In this document: piece by piece, positions 1 to 11,799 of the stretch
Layout: each line of letters opens with the position of its first letter
Position numbering within the stretch: position 1 is the first letter of the stretch
Origin: Puccinia triticina
Taxonomy: Eukaryota > Basidiomycota > Pucciniomycetes > Pucciniales > Pucciniaceae
Reading direction: 5' to 3'
Length of the DNA stretch: 64,000 nt
Assembly: GCF_026914185.1 (NCBI RefSeq)
Contig: NC_070574.1
Span: 2,852,501-2,916,500, forward strand
Position numbers and translations under genes: made by a program
The notes under the pieces: model-generated
Seen by the model: the letters and a program-made list of their open reading frames with translations, nothing else
Told to the model about the DNA's origin: nothing
Database searches by the model: none

Positions 1-195
1 AATGCTAAGGATATGTATGAAGAAAATACCTGCCAAAACTATACATGCCAATAACTGCTGATCCATTTGGAAATCCTAGGTGAAATGAGTGGGTGACTAG
101 GGGTAAAATGGGGTGTAGAATCTGAATATGAAGTAATAATGAGGTATTTATGAAGGGTTTAGGTGATATGAGGGTGATAGTATGAACAGCAACAG

Positions 196-2149
196 GGTTA
201 CCACACCGACAACGCTTTGAACAACCAGACTATGATTGAAGCGATCAAATCTTTGAAATGGCCCAGGATCAAAGGTGAAGGTCAATGGATCCGCTGCTTT
301 GCTCACATCCTGAACTTGATTGCTCAGGTGATCTTGCGACCATTTGGAAGCCACAAAAGCAATCGTACCGCAGCAAGCTCACTCGATGATGAGGACCAAG
401 AATCTGACGATAATGAGGAATATGAAGATCCAGAAGAACAAATAAAACTGTAAGTTTTAATCTGATTATAAGCTCTCTGCGACATCGGTACTGTGACTTA
501 TTTTTACACATTTACACTTAGGTTTACTACTGATGAATCAGATCATGACTATGATGACAACCGCGACAAAGACGAGGACAACCATATCTTGGCCGCTGAG
601 CTCACCGGTGAAGATGAGATTGAACTGGAGGACATCGATGTGATTGAGTTGAGCGACGAGGAGGAGGATGATCGATACACTTCCAAATCGTGCAAGGAGA
701 CCTTAGCCAAGGTAAGCAACCATCTCCAACTCATTAATAATTTGATCAATCAATTACTGAAGATAATAAATGAAGTTCCGAGCCATTTCCAGGAAGTTGA
801 ATAAGTCTCCAAATTCAAAAACTCTCTTCAAAGAGATCTGTCAGGATTGTGAGTGTTCAACACCACATAATGTTGGGCGTGACATTCGGACCCGGTGGAA
901 TGCAACTCTGGAACAATTGAAAGATATACTGCAATGCTCAGCAGCAATGTGAGTCGATTTTTTTTTCCTACTCGCAACCTCAACTGTCAGTGCTGATTGA
1001 TACTATTCAAATTCAAGCCTTGAGTGGCAGAAAGACAAACGCCACGGTCCAGCGCGACAATATCACATCCACCGGGAGGATCTCGACTTAGCGCGTGACC
1101 TCGTTGAGGTTCTTCAACCTTTTTATGACATTACTCTCCAGGTCTCAATGCGTGGAGCTGCTCGAATTGCCGACATTGTTGTCTTCATCGACCAGATTAC
1201 CAGCCATCTTTCTTCTGCCATCTCAGATAAGCGCAACAATTACCCCCCGGCATTGAGAAATGCCTGCCGTGCTGGACTTCAGCTCACAAATAAATACTAT
1301 ACTCTGACCGACTGCTCTCCATTATACCGGGTTTCTATGGGTATGGTTTTGATAATTACTGCGGATCTCTTATTTTACTGATGGTGTTTCTACAGTTCTG
1401 CATCCATCGTTCAAAGATGACTACTTCAAGCTCGCTAAGTGGCAACCAGAATGGATCAAAGAATCGATCAGGCTCACTCGTGATATGTGGGAAACCTATT
1501 ACAAACCTGTATCTCACCAGCCATTGTCTTCACAAACACCAATCTCTTGTCCCAAGGTGAGTACATGGGATAAGTATATCATAATCCATCGATTCCAATT
1601 TGATCTAAACTGAATACCTCACTGTAATACAGCCCCAAAAAGGAGTTCTTGCAGGTTTGATTTGTGCCTCCGAAGCTCGAGGAGGTAACACATCAAGCGA
1701 TCCGATTCACATGTGGCTCGCTGGAGGGTTAACTTTGACGGCCGATGGTCAGCCGGTGAATCCCCTCAAATGGTGGATGCGACAAAGGCGTGCAGGAAAT
1801 CATCACGGGGGTCTGCTGCAGATGGCCCTTGATGTCTTAAGCTGTCCTGGTAAGGTTTCCCTCTCCTGGATGTCTGGTTTGCTTCGCCAACAGCCTTACA
1901 TCTACCGCAGCAACGACCATCGATGTTGAACGATCTTTCAGCTTTGGGAGGGATTATGTTTCCCTCCGAAGGCACCGGCTCAGTCCTTCGTCAGTCACGA
2001 AAGGTATGGCCGTGGCTTTTTACTTGAAGAATGGTATAATTAAACCGGGAGTGTTACATAAATGGAAGGCAAATAAGGTGAACGAGGCAAAGCAGCAAAA
2101 AGCAAAAGAGTCTATTAGGAAAAGTCAAGGCAAATCGGCAAGAAAATGA
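196..2149 (+). CDS. hAT-superfamily transposase, spliced, 5' end outside window
   Basis: Cut-and-paste transposase of the hAT type. Seven exons join in one open frame: about 196-449, 522-711, 776-948, 1018-1340, 1396-1556, 1633-1849 and 1911-2149, with GT-AG introns of 55-76 bp and consistent phases. Visible family landmarks, in order, are TDNALNNQTM (second catalytic block), RCFAHILNLIAQ, an acidic linker, RTRWNATLEQLKDIL, FYDITLQVS, the LHPSFKDDYF block and the C-terminal dimerisation (hATC) block with PLKWW, MALDVLS and DVERSFSFGRDYVSLRRHRL. The stop is TGA at 2147. The BED zinc finger and first catalytic residue are not in the window. The bases before 196 look like intron and end in CAG, so upstream exons probably lie before position 1, although 5' truncation is possible. 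The absence of stops or frameshifts suggests a young copy. The family call is strong; whether it is active is unknown. Confidence 0.85.
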
Positions 2150-2766
2150 AGGGTTAGGATTTATATATATATATGATATTTCTTATTAGCAATGCAAGAG
2201 TCTTCAAAAAGCGTCAGCACCCGCGGGTACTTGCAACAAGTACCCGGGTACTTGCCCCTGCCCCCCTGCACAGGTGCGGGTGCGGGTGCGGGTATTGAGA
2301 TTCTGGGATTTTTGAGCCGGGTACCCGCACCTGTTTTGGGTACCCGGGTATCAGCCGCCATCTCTAAAGAGGATAAACCCTCTTGATGACCGGTCAGCCG
2401 GTCATCAAGAGGTTGTATCCTTGCCTCTGCGATGACCGGCTGACCGGTCATCACCGGGATCAGAGGTCCTCCGATGGTCTAATCTATGGTATTACAGGTG
2501 TAACACATACATACATATGGCTTTAGCATATGTAAGCCCATAAATATGGCTTTAAAGTATGTATTTGGGCCCCCCCCAAAAAAAGGCTGGTCAGAAACCT
2601 TAGCCCTCATAGAACTGGAATCTACAACCTCCAAAGAGCTCAAAAAATGTCATGTACATGACATAATGCTCATATGCGGAGTTGTAGATCCGGCCCGTGT
2701 TTGAAATGTCTTGTTGCGGGCGAGGCTGTACGGTAGGATGCCTTGCGCAACTGTAGCAAGAAGCAC
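2150..2766. repeat. GGTACCCG-rich repeat block and single hairpin after the hAT gene
   Basis: No gene is seen. From 2217 to 2352 the sequence is packed with variants of GGTACCCG and GCGGGTGCGGGT. Similar blocks recur at 29947-30020 and 31560-31675. Rows of this motif are common near the ends of fungal hAT elements, so this may be the subterminal part of the hAT element, but no matching left end is in the window. At 2378-2452 there are two back-to-back dyads of the CTCTTGATGACCGG type. The rest is unremarkable. Confidence 0.4.
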
Positions 2767-5046
2767 CAGGGGAGAAATTGTGGCACTCTCTAGAGAGTGC
2801 CAGACCGTAACTTCATCTTTGCCTTGGTCAGAAGTCAGTTCAATGTGGGTGGGTAACTTGTGTTCAACTTTGTTGGTGAACTTCTAAGCAACTATTGTAT
2901 AAGAGTATGATGAGTTCAGTGCAACTCATCTGTAACTCCTGATAGTATCAGTTTGGATTTTATTCTATCCTTTAGGCATCTGGATTTGAAGATAAGTCAT
3001 AATGACTGCCAGATACTTACCTAAACTTGTCTGATTCTGTCCTCATTACAGGCCATTTGCGTGATTTGTGAAGATTTTGTTTTGGCTTTCTCATGGACCA
3101 TATTCAGCCACCTTATTCACATGAGCTATTTGGATGCAGATGTGAATTATCTGGTTTCTCCCTATGACCCATATTGTTTGTCTCCTAGTGGTTTCCTGCA
3201 GCTGTTGCTTGACCATGATTGCCTGGAGAGTGGGTGATGGTGCCCATTCAGGGGATTGGGTAATCCTCTAATTAATGGCATGGTTGTACTGGCCATTGAG
3301 TAGACACACCCCCTTTGATGGCCAGTACAGCCCAGCCATCAAAGAGAGTCGCCCCCTAGTTGCATACTACATGTCCACCTGTGGCATAGGTCAGCAATGT
3401 CACATGAAGATCCTGTGCAACACTGCCACCCTGATGTTTGCCTAAACATCAGGGTGAAATTCATGGCCAGTTTGTACCCCCCATCAAGAGGAGTTGATGG
3501 CGAGTACAACTTGGCCATCAATTTGGATGCAGAATCCCTTTGATGGCCGGTTTCCACTGGCCATCAAAGGGAGTAAACACCCTGTTTGATGGCTTTTGAA
3601 ACTCAGCCATCAAAGGGCTTCAATGGCCGAGTTGTAACAGTCATCAAACAGATTTTTTACTTCCTTTGATGTCCGGTGCAACCCGGCTATCAAAGGGAGG
3701 CTGCCTTCATTAATTGTCCGCGCTGTACCAGCCATTGCAGGGAGTTCACACTCCCTTCAATTGCTGGGCTGCAGCGGCCATCAAAAGGAATACACACTCC
3801 CTTTTCGCTGGTACAACTCTGCCATCAAAGGGAGTGGGGGAGTGGAAAATTCTCTTGATGGCAGGGTTGTACCCGCCATTGAGGAGACACCCTCCCTTTG
3901 ATGGCCAGTAAAACCTGGCCATAAAAGGGAGTTGCCTGCTAGCTGCATCCTACAGGTCCAACTGTGAAGTAGGCCAGAAATTTCACAATATCCTGTTCAA
4001 CCATTTCCACCCTGAATTTTCCCCAAATTTGAGGGTGAAATTCATGTCTGAGTTGTAATTGCCATCAAGAGGAGTTGAAAATCCCATCAATGACTGGTAT
4101 CAATCAGCCATCATAAGCAGGTTGCATCCAATTAACCAGCGCTCTGTACCATCAATGAGGAGAAATTCACACTTCCTTCATTGGCTGGGCTGTAGCAGCT
4201 ATTGAAGGGAGTATACACTCCCTTCAAAGGCTGGTACAACTCTGCCATTAAAAAGAGTGCACACTCCTTTTGATGGCAGTTTTGTGTTGGCCATTGAGGA
4301 GACACTCCCTCAAATGGCCAGTACAACCCTGGCATCAAAACTCTGTCAAATGGGGTTGGTAACAATAGTGATTCCAAGACCACACTTGTTCACACACTTT
4401 ATAACTTAAGGTACAATCCTGGATAAGGTAGCCACTACTCAGGTCTGGTGATGATTAACTGTTAAACTGTGGAGCCCAGGGGATCATGTGTTTCCAGTGG
4501 TCAGGCAATTTTAAAAATTGATGCTAATTACATCACATTTGAACAATGTTTGGCCTGAACACAATTTTTGCAACACGCCAGGGAGGTAAAAGATGATTAT
4601 GGTGTCTTCCACCTCCTCCCACTTCAGGTCTATCTGAAAGAGAAGTTGGGTTGTACCACCCTGAAATGATAACCAGGAAATGCATACATCTTGAGGTCCC
4701 CTTGTGGCTTGATCAGTTGAGCCTCTGCCTGCCTGGTCACAGTGAAGTTGACCAAGATTGGCCTGTTCTGATGGACACATGAATTTCAGGATCCTCAGCT
4801 GGAACAACCATGGAATGTGTTCCAAGTTGAGTCAAGCTGGAGTTGAGCATTGGGTGAGGTGAAGTTATGGAATTTGCCATGAGGTTAGGATGAAGATGAT
4901 ATCAGCCTGAGTTGAACATAACATCACTATTGAAACAAGCTTAAGTTGTGTATGTGGCACACATGTTGCATGCTTGATACCCTCCAGGGTTGCTGAAGGA
5001 AGTTATGGTCTGGCACTCTCTAGAGAGTCCCACATTTTCTCCCCTG
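2767..5046. mobile_element. Non-autonomous TIR element with CAGGGGAGAAA ends
   Basis: The left end (CAGGGGAGAAATTGTGGCAC and on to about 2815) matches the reverse complement of the right end (about 4992-5046) over roughly 46 bp with a few mismatches. Each end contains the 16-bp palindrome CACTCTCTAGAGAGTG or a near copy. No transposase frame lies inside; the interior is mostly the hairpin array at 3290-4370. I could not find a clean target-site duplication (AGAAGCAC on the left, TTGAAGTG on the right), so the superfamily is undecided; CAGGG ends would suit hAT. Confidence 0.7.
3290..4370. repeat. Hairpin array, CCTTTGATGGCCAGT type, with a direct duplication
   Basis: About twenty imperfect dyads of the form TTTGATGGCCAGTACA ... 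AGCCATCAAAGG, each 35-50 bp and separated by short spacers. About 115 bp between dyads (3356-3470) recurs at 3938-4055, so the array contains a direct duplication with a period near 580 bp. The dyad plan, TTGATGRCCRG then RGYCATCAA, is the same as in the other hairpin arrays of this window. No coding frame is seen. Confidence 0.75.
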
Positions 5047-5222
5047 TTGAAGTGTAGTGGAATGCCACTACTTGCAGCTAAAAATATCTTGCTATTTTTG
5101 TGCATTTTTTCCCTTTAGAAAATTAGCAAAAAGTGTAGTGCCTAGCCCACTACTAAAAGTGTAGTGAAGCAAGGTCAAAATCACTACATGCAGCACAGCT
5201 CTTGTGGTGTTTTTGTATTTGA

Positions 5223-5561
5223 CTAACCTATGCCTAAGAATTCTCTCCATTGGGTTCTTAATTTTTCCTGTATTCCTTCCTTCTCATCTTCCCTGGACTT
5301 GTCCTTCTCTTCCAGAATCCTCAACACCAATTGTGTACTGATCTTCCTAGCTACTGCCTTTTTCACCACAAACTTCCCCAACTTTTTTGGTGGTGGTTGC
5401 AGTTGGTGTGCTTCTCCTCCATGCTGGTTTGGTTTTTTTGGGGGTGGAACATCTCCGCCAGTTGATTTAGAATTCATTGCTGCCATTACTTTGTTTGCAG
5501 GTGATGCAGCTTGAATGGGATTCAATATTTTCAGTTTAATTTTCTTACTTTTCCTTTTCAA
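5223..5561 (-). CDS. Hypothetical charged protein or fragment
   Basis: An open frame of 112 codons, unusual for its Lys/Pro/Glu bias: a basic start, PPPKKPNQHGG and PPPKKLGKF in the middle, and a charged helical tail containing EEKDKSREDEKEG. There is no ATG at the frame's start; the first ATGs lie about 25 codons in. I do not recognise it. It could be the 5' exon of a transposon accessory gene or chance. There is no clear promoter and no downstream exon that I could join. Confidence 0.22.
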   Translation of the reverse strand: MKRKSKKIKLKILNPIQAASPANKVMAAMNSKSTGGDVPPPKKPNQHGGEAHQLQPPPKKLGKFVVKKAVARKISTQLVLRILEEKDKSREDEKEGIQEKLRTQWREFLGIG

Positions 5562-8414
5562 ACAATGGCAAAATTGTCTTCTATCCTCCAGTGAAGCGGC
5601 AATACAGGAAGTTCACAGGGCTACTGAGAGAAGGTTTCCTTCCGCACTGTATTGCTTGCCAGTACCAGTTGTCTGATCAAATAGGTTTTGGCATCATCTG
5701 CAGCAGTCTGTGGGCGCGTGCAGCACTTTGCCATCTTCCTGTGTTTCTTGCTGGCAGCACCTTAATCCTCCGGGTGCAGCACTGTGCATCCATCTACTTG
5801 TCACAGCTCCTTGTACTTAGCCCCCCTCCCGGTAAGAAGTTGCAAGGATTAACCAGGGATCAAATTGACCCAGAGCTCCATTTGGAGCTAGTGGGGTACA
5901 GAAGTAGACCCCACTAATCCTGTGAATAAACCCAGAATTAATATTCATAATGCTGACAAGCATGAACTTTACGTGTTTAGGTGCCAAACACATAACATAT
6001 ACATAGGCACCTAAACACATAAAATTCAACCTGCTAATCCCCACCAATGCGTATGGCCGATTGGAATAGCCTATTCCAATTTTAATCCAAGCTAGTTAGC
6101 CCATTGATGTGGACAATTTGAAGTGTGGTGGTTGAAATGTATGGGAATTGGGGTGGTTGAGGACAAAATTGAGCCAAAAATAGATAGAGAGGAGTGGTAC
6201 TGCAGACAGGTTCTCCAAGGGTTCTGGTTTTGTCCTGGCCCCTTACTTTGCTTGGATAGGCCCCTGATTGATATTAAAAATGCTGGCTCTTCTTTGTTTG
6301 TTGTACTGTCACAAGCTGGAGAGTCTATCCATGGTGCATACACGCCATAGGTACTTCTTGCCACCTCAGATTGTGGATAAAACGGGTGACACTCACTCTG
6401 TGAAAACCGTGTGGAATTTACTGTGCCCCCTGTCAAAAATGGGTGGAGACAATGGGATACCCAGTTGGCTCCACCCTCCTGGGGTCTCCTTGTGATAAAA
6501 TCATGGTGGAGCCAACAGATGAGATGGACAAGGAGTACTTGTGGCTCCCACACACAAGTAATTGACACCTCTTGCTGGATTCCCTGTGGAGCCAATGGGA
6601 ACAAACATGTTGCGTTTGTGCGGTTCACAACAGCATGGTTAGGGTTATTTTAGTGAAAACCGCCTCAGCTGAATGTACCTGTACTATCAAAATACCTTTG
6701 CATATTTGCTTTTGGCATTGCAACAGGCACAGCACACCACACCGGCGGATTTGATCCGCTCAGCATAAAGCTAACCAAGCCACCACATTCCCAAAAGGTG
6801 CATGCAACCAACTGGTGAGCCATGTGGAGTCCACCAGTCAAGAGGTTGCTTCCATGTGCTTGACCAACCCGTTGGGATCACACCATTTCCTTGGGAGGAT
6901 GACCAATGGTGCTGTGGTGGGGCCATCATGATCCCAAGCAGCCCATCGTTGTCACAAGGAATCCACAGAGAGCCAAAAGCTCATGTGGAATCCTTGCTGT
7001 GTTCAGTTGGTGGAGAACACATGAACCTGTGGACCAACAGCCGCTGGTTCAACCTTGCGCAGGGGTCTCACGTGGAATCCTTGTGGATAACACGGGTTAT
7101 CCTTGAAGAAGTACTCCCTGGGTGTAGTGTTTGGGGGTAATCTATTCAACAGTGGCCACCATTTGGCTGCACACCAAAACTTAGATTTTTTTTTCTGTGT
7201 TTTTGTGAATTTAATAAACTTGGATTTTGGGAAATCTAATACTATTCAAAAAAAATCATGAATAATCAGAATCAGTATACTGACTTGTCACGTAAATGAT
7301 AATAAATCAAAAAAATGAATCCAAAAATCCATCCTAAATTTTAGTGGGCAGTGAAAACACATCTGACACTGCTTTTGTTGTTGCCTGCAGTGCAAATTGC
7401 TCAGGACAGGTATTTAAGCAATTTGTTTAGTCATTTTTTGAATTCCTGTGTTCATTCAGGAATGGCCATATGACATTTGTGTGTTGTGTTGCTATCTTAG
7501 CAAGAAGAAAATAAAGGTTAGTTGTCTAAGTAAAGAGAAGTGCAAAATGCAAAAAAAATGGATATTACACTTGTTCAGCAGAGACAGCAGGTGATTATCT
7601 TGCCTAAAAAAGGAGGAGGAAGGCTTCACCAGCCTTCAGCTTCATCAATTGGGTTGTTGAAGGGTTCCTCCAAGGGCTCTGGACCACCAGGCCAGGCTGG
7701 ACCTGACCTGTCTTGGAGAAAAAGACATGCCCCGGGGCTTGGTGCATACCTTGGGGCATACGGGGTTCAGTGTGTGGGCTGAACACTCATGACCCAATCT
7801 GTTGAAAAGACGACCGGAGAGAAGATGAGGAATTGAGTAAGAAAGCTTGAGTGAGGTTTGGGGCCTAGAGGAGAAAAGCTCTAAGGCAACCAAAAAGGAG
7901 AAGGAACCCCAGAGAGGGGTCAAGCTGCTAGCTGTGAGGAGGAAAAAGTCTCCTCACTACAAGAGACTCACTGGTCTCAGGGAAAAGCGCACAGAAGCTG
8001 ATGATGTTTTGATTATCCAGATGAGCAGACTTTGTAGCTATTACAACTGAGGGACAAGTTGTGGGCAGAAGGTGAACAAGCATATTCATCTGGAGGGAGG
8101 AAAAAGGAGTGACAGATGTGCAACAGGGAGAGAAATGGACCCTGGGCTGTTTCAGTTTCAACACAACCCAAACCCCGGGTCACAGCCTGCAAGAAATGGT
8201 TGCTCACTCTCACCTGCCACAAGGTGACATGTGGGAATTTGGTGTTAATTTGAACCTTTCTCAAATGTTGTTTGAAATAAGAATGTACACAGTGTTGAAG
8301 TGTCAATCTAGCACTGCTTAACACATTGTTGCTTACACATCCAATCATCATTGGAGGCAACATCACACATCACCATAAGCATACATCTACTGTATTCAAC
8401 TGCAACATAGCAAT
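5562..8414. other. Gene-free stretch
   Basis: The frames here are short and lack domain signatures. At 6400-7090 a loose repetition of GTGGAGCCAA and CGTGGAATCC-like words is visible. AT-rich sequence lies at 7180-7320. I see no transposase, no RNA gene and no convincing terminal repeats. Confidence 0.5.
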
Positions 8415-8486
8415 GTGTACTTAGCTAAATGGTTAGAGCATCACTCATGAAAGCTGAGTATGTGGGTTTGACTCTCACAGTACACA
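8415..8486 (+). tRNA. tRNA-like 72-mer, probably pseudogene or SINE head
   Basis: These 72 nt fold almost exactly as a tRNA. There is a perfect 7-bp acceptor stem (GTGTACT with AGTACAC), TA at positions 8-9, a D arm with the GG of the loop and three of four pairs, a 5-bp T stem with loop TTTGACT, and discriminator A. An A-box (TAGCTAAATGG) and B-box (GGTTTGACTCT) are present. The anticodon arm is poor: a C-C mismatch, A instead of T at position 33, and a nominal TGA anticodon without the long variable arm of tRNA-Ser. I favour a decayed tRNA or tRNA-derived SINE over a working gene. Confidence 0.4.
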
Positions 8487-9439
8487 AGTTTGTGGGTTCA
8501 ACACCCTCTTCACTCGGGCCTTTCTTTTCACTTTTTCAATACAAGTGACAGTGAAAAAACACTGTTATGCAATGGGGTGTGGTTCTTATTTCAACAGTGA
8601 GAACTTCTACACTCCAGAGCTGGAGAAGTAGTTTTTGGTAGCACTGTGCAGCGCTGAAAAACACCTATTTATTTTTAAATTCATAAGAACAAATCAGAGC
8701 TGTATTCCGCATCCCCCTGGGGCATTTGATGGACAATGAGTGGTTGGCTGCCTGTGAAATAAGCTATACTTCAAGACTGTTTCACTCATGGCCTTGATCT
8801 AGTAAAATTGAAGGCTGGCCTGGAGTCTCCTGGACTAAAGCCAGCCAGGATGCTCCCCGAAGTTTCAAGCTTGGAGGCAAGCCTCTCTTTGAGAAAGAAG
8901 CCCTGCAGATACCTCCTCTAGAGAGACTTTGTTAAGCTTGGAGCTAAAGAGGATGACGAAATTGAGCGGCTGCCATGGAGGGAATGGTTGCTGGTGCAAA
9001 ATTGTGGGATGCTCCAATCAGGGAGATAATGATCTTTCAATGTTCTTATTGCTGAAATTCATCTTTGTCAACGTCTTGAGCATCACATATCAAATGCAAA
9101 TTAAATGCTTATTTTAGGGCTTCCAATTTGATAATATTACTCTTGATGGGTTTCTTGGTAAAGCTACCCTAAAATTACAAATTTCAAGTACAGACTGAAG
9201 CCACAGGCGCCAAAAACCGGTTAATTATGTAGTATTAATCAAGATGCTAAACGTCTGATAGAATAGAGTAGGAACCGGTGAAACCGGATTACTTTACTTG
9301 TTAGGGGAACGGAAAAATTAAGTTGATTAAGGTAGCCAGTCCAGCCAGAGAATCACATCTGCTCAGAACGGTAACAAGAGTGTCAATCATGGTCCTGATA
9401 GGCATAAAAGCACAGACTTGATCAATTTGAAACTGACAG
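8487..9439. other. Gene-free stretch downstream of the bZIP gene
   Basis: A second B-box-like string (GGGTTCAACACCC) at 8502 follows the tRNA-like unit, then a T-rich run. Nothing else is recognisable. The last few hundred bases are probably the 3' flank of the minus-strand bZIP gene. Confidence 0.4.
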
Positions 9440-11154
9440 TCAGAAGTCGGAACCCCACAGCTCACTCACGTCCAAACACATAGGTTTCGGATGAGTTGGT
9501 AAAGGACTTAAGGCCTCCACGTTGAATTTTTTCGCTTCGATCCAACTCAAGGGCAAGCCGAAGTTTGGATGACCGGTGATTTCTGAGTCGTTGGGTTCTG
9601 AAAAGGGAGACCTGAAGTGGATGGCCGTATTTCCTTCACTAATGTTTCTTTCTTCTACTTGTGCTTCTGGTGAGCTCCCGGTGGCTGTCGGTGACAAAGA
9701 CCGGGCGATATGATACGAAGGTAGGTCTGGCGAGATGAACGGGACACGCGCTGGATTGGTACTCATACAAGAGAGAGAGGAATACTCGTCTGAGGTCGGC
9801 GCGACCGAATTGGAATCACTATTAGTACTTTCACTCGTTTTCCGCGTTTGAATTCGATCGCTAGGCAGTGGTGGATCGGAGGCAGGAAAGAATTCCGAAG
9901 GAACAACTGATGACGCGAATGGGGAGAAGTAATCTACATCTCCAAAGCCATCATGGTTGTTGGGGCAAGTGGGGGGTTCATTGGGCCAAAAAGAAGATAA
10001 ATTAACCGAAGGGGGTGCAAAGAAAGCGTTTTCCGTCTCGGGGGTAGATATAAGTTGAGGACTTTGATTCAGTTTTTCTGGGCTGTTTACCCAGTCCCCA
10101 CCAGCATCCCTCATCGGTGGAGTAGTTTTTCGTGATAACCAACTCGAGGTGAGAGTCTTGGATCCCGCGGGCCCAGCGCTTATCTCATGAGAGTGCGTTT
10201 GCCGGCAAAAGCTGTCGGCCGGAAGACCTTCCTTGTTTTCTAAGTTTGCTGGCGCGTTGGTGTCTTGACTAGCGCAAGTTTCCAATCGTGGCGCAGGAGA
10301 AGCCTGGTGATCCGAAGCCAGCTGTGCCGCGTACAAAGCAGCACTCATTACCGCTGGTTGCCGCAAATGGGAGGCAAAGCTCGGCTTCCGTTGATTCTCA
10401 ATGCCCCAGCTTTTCAGGAGTCTGTGTTCATACATGCGATGAGAGGAGTTGGTGGTGTCGATTCCTGCTCCATGAAGGGATGAGTTGTCGATACTGTGCC
10501 TCGCCAGGAAGGGCTTAGTATAGTTTGACTCGAGCGTTGGTGCCCGTCCGGCTGTCGCGGCAGGTGGGTATGGGTGTGAAATGGCTAAGCCTCTGGAAAG
10601 CGATGAGATCGGTATGACAGATTGCCGGCGTCGGTTATGACTTTGACTGCGGAGAGTGAAGTTTTCGTTCCGCAATCTAAAAATATAATACGCCATCAGC
10701 CAAGCCCTAGTTTCTAGCCGGCAAGACGAAGATGAACTGCTTTACTCTGTGATCAAATGGTGAAGTCTCCTTATCTCAGTTTGCTGTTGCTGCAGCTTCA
10801 GTGTTTGGGCCGCCTCTTGCTGCTGTCGACGCTCTCGGAGCTGCCTCTGTGCTATTCGATTCTGCTCCTTCCGTCGCTGAAGTTGCGGTGAATTTAAGGA
10901 AGAATCGCGTACTTTAGGAGATGTTTTCAGCCCAAACAAGGGAAAAGAATAAACGAACCTCAGAGCTGCGCTGACCGTATGGGGGAAGGCCGGGGGTATC
11001 TGCCAAAGCTGAAAATCCAAGTCATATTAATACCAAAGGCTACTTTCGAAGTCTTTTGCACCCGGGTAAATATTTGTCTATCAAGACGACATTGAAAGAC
11101 CAGGTGCATAGGATGCTTCCAGGGATAAGGCATAAACTTACGCTGGCGGGGCAT
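9440..11154 (-). CDS. bZIP transcription factor, AP-1/Pap1-like basic region
   Basis: Predicted nuclear DNA-binding protein of 476 residues. Four exons on the minus strand: 11142-11154, 10959-11008, 10746-10876 and 9440-10676. The introns (133, 82 and 69 bp) are GT-AG and phase-consistent, which is why I start at the ATG at 11152-11154. Residues 22-36 form the basic region (RRKEQNRIAQRQLRER); a glutamine-rich leucine zipper runs to about residue 75 and is split by the third intron, giving HHLITELRNENFTL across the junction. The remaining 400 residues are Ser/Pro-rich and look disordered. The N-x-x-A-Q core places it near fungal AP-1/Pap1 factors, but the usual N..AQ..FR has Leu for Phe, and I see no clear cysteine-rich redox domain. 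The exact target site and pathway are unknown. A fold-back repeat lies about 330 bp upstream of the start. Confidence 0.85.
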
Positions 11155-11487
11155 TATAAGCTAAACTAGGTGGGGTCTCCGGATGTATGAAACTCTGAGG
11201 AAGTATTCAAACTTCTCTACATATAACAGTCGAAGAAATGATGTAGTCGAGAATTGCAACTTTTGAAAATTTGATGGCGGCCGCTGGGGATGAGACGCTA
11301 CAGTTGAGGTGCCAGAGTATATCTTTGCGGTAGAGCGAAAGCAGTGATAAAAACAGTTGCAATGGAAAGAAGGCTAAGTTCATTCGTGGGATCAACCTCA
11401 CCGAATGACCAAATAAGTTACAGTCTCGATGCTTTATTTAATGGTTCTACCACCACTTCAAACAAAGGGACGATCAGGCGAAACTTT

Positions 11488-11799
11488 CAGATTACACTGA
11501 GCTCAACCTTCTGGGGGGTCCATCATCGCCGCTCTGAGTCCGATGGTAACTGCACAAGAGAGGTCCCCGAAACGGAGTAGGCGTTAGTGCAACTGGAACA
11601 TGACGATTTGAATGTTGTTGCAGTCTGAGTTGTATGTAGTCGAGTGGGGTGTGGCTGGCGGTGGGTGGGGATGCCGAGGCAAGAAAGGAATATACACTCA
11701 GACTACAACAACATTCAAAGCGTCATGTTCCAGTTAGTTACCATCGGGCTCAGAGCGGAGAGAATTGGGCCTTCAGAAGGTTGGGTTGAGTGTAATCTG
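11488..11799. mobile_element. Fold-back element upstream of the bZIP gene
   Basis: The arms read CAGATTACACTGAGCTCAAC on the left and its near reverse complement at the right end. They continue through CTCTGAGTCCGATGGTAAC and AACTGGAACATGACG to AACATTCAAA, about 110 bp of inverted repeat around a 60-bp G-rich centre. The left arm has about 37 extra bases (11553-11590). No coding capacity. Its place upstream of the bZIP start could affect expression, but that is inference. Confidence 0.7.
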
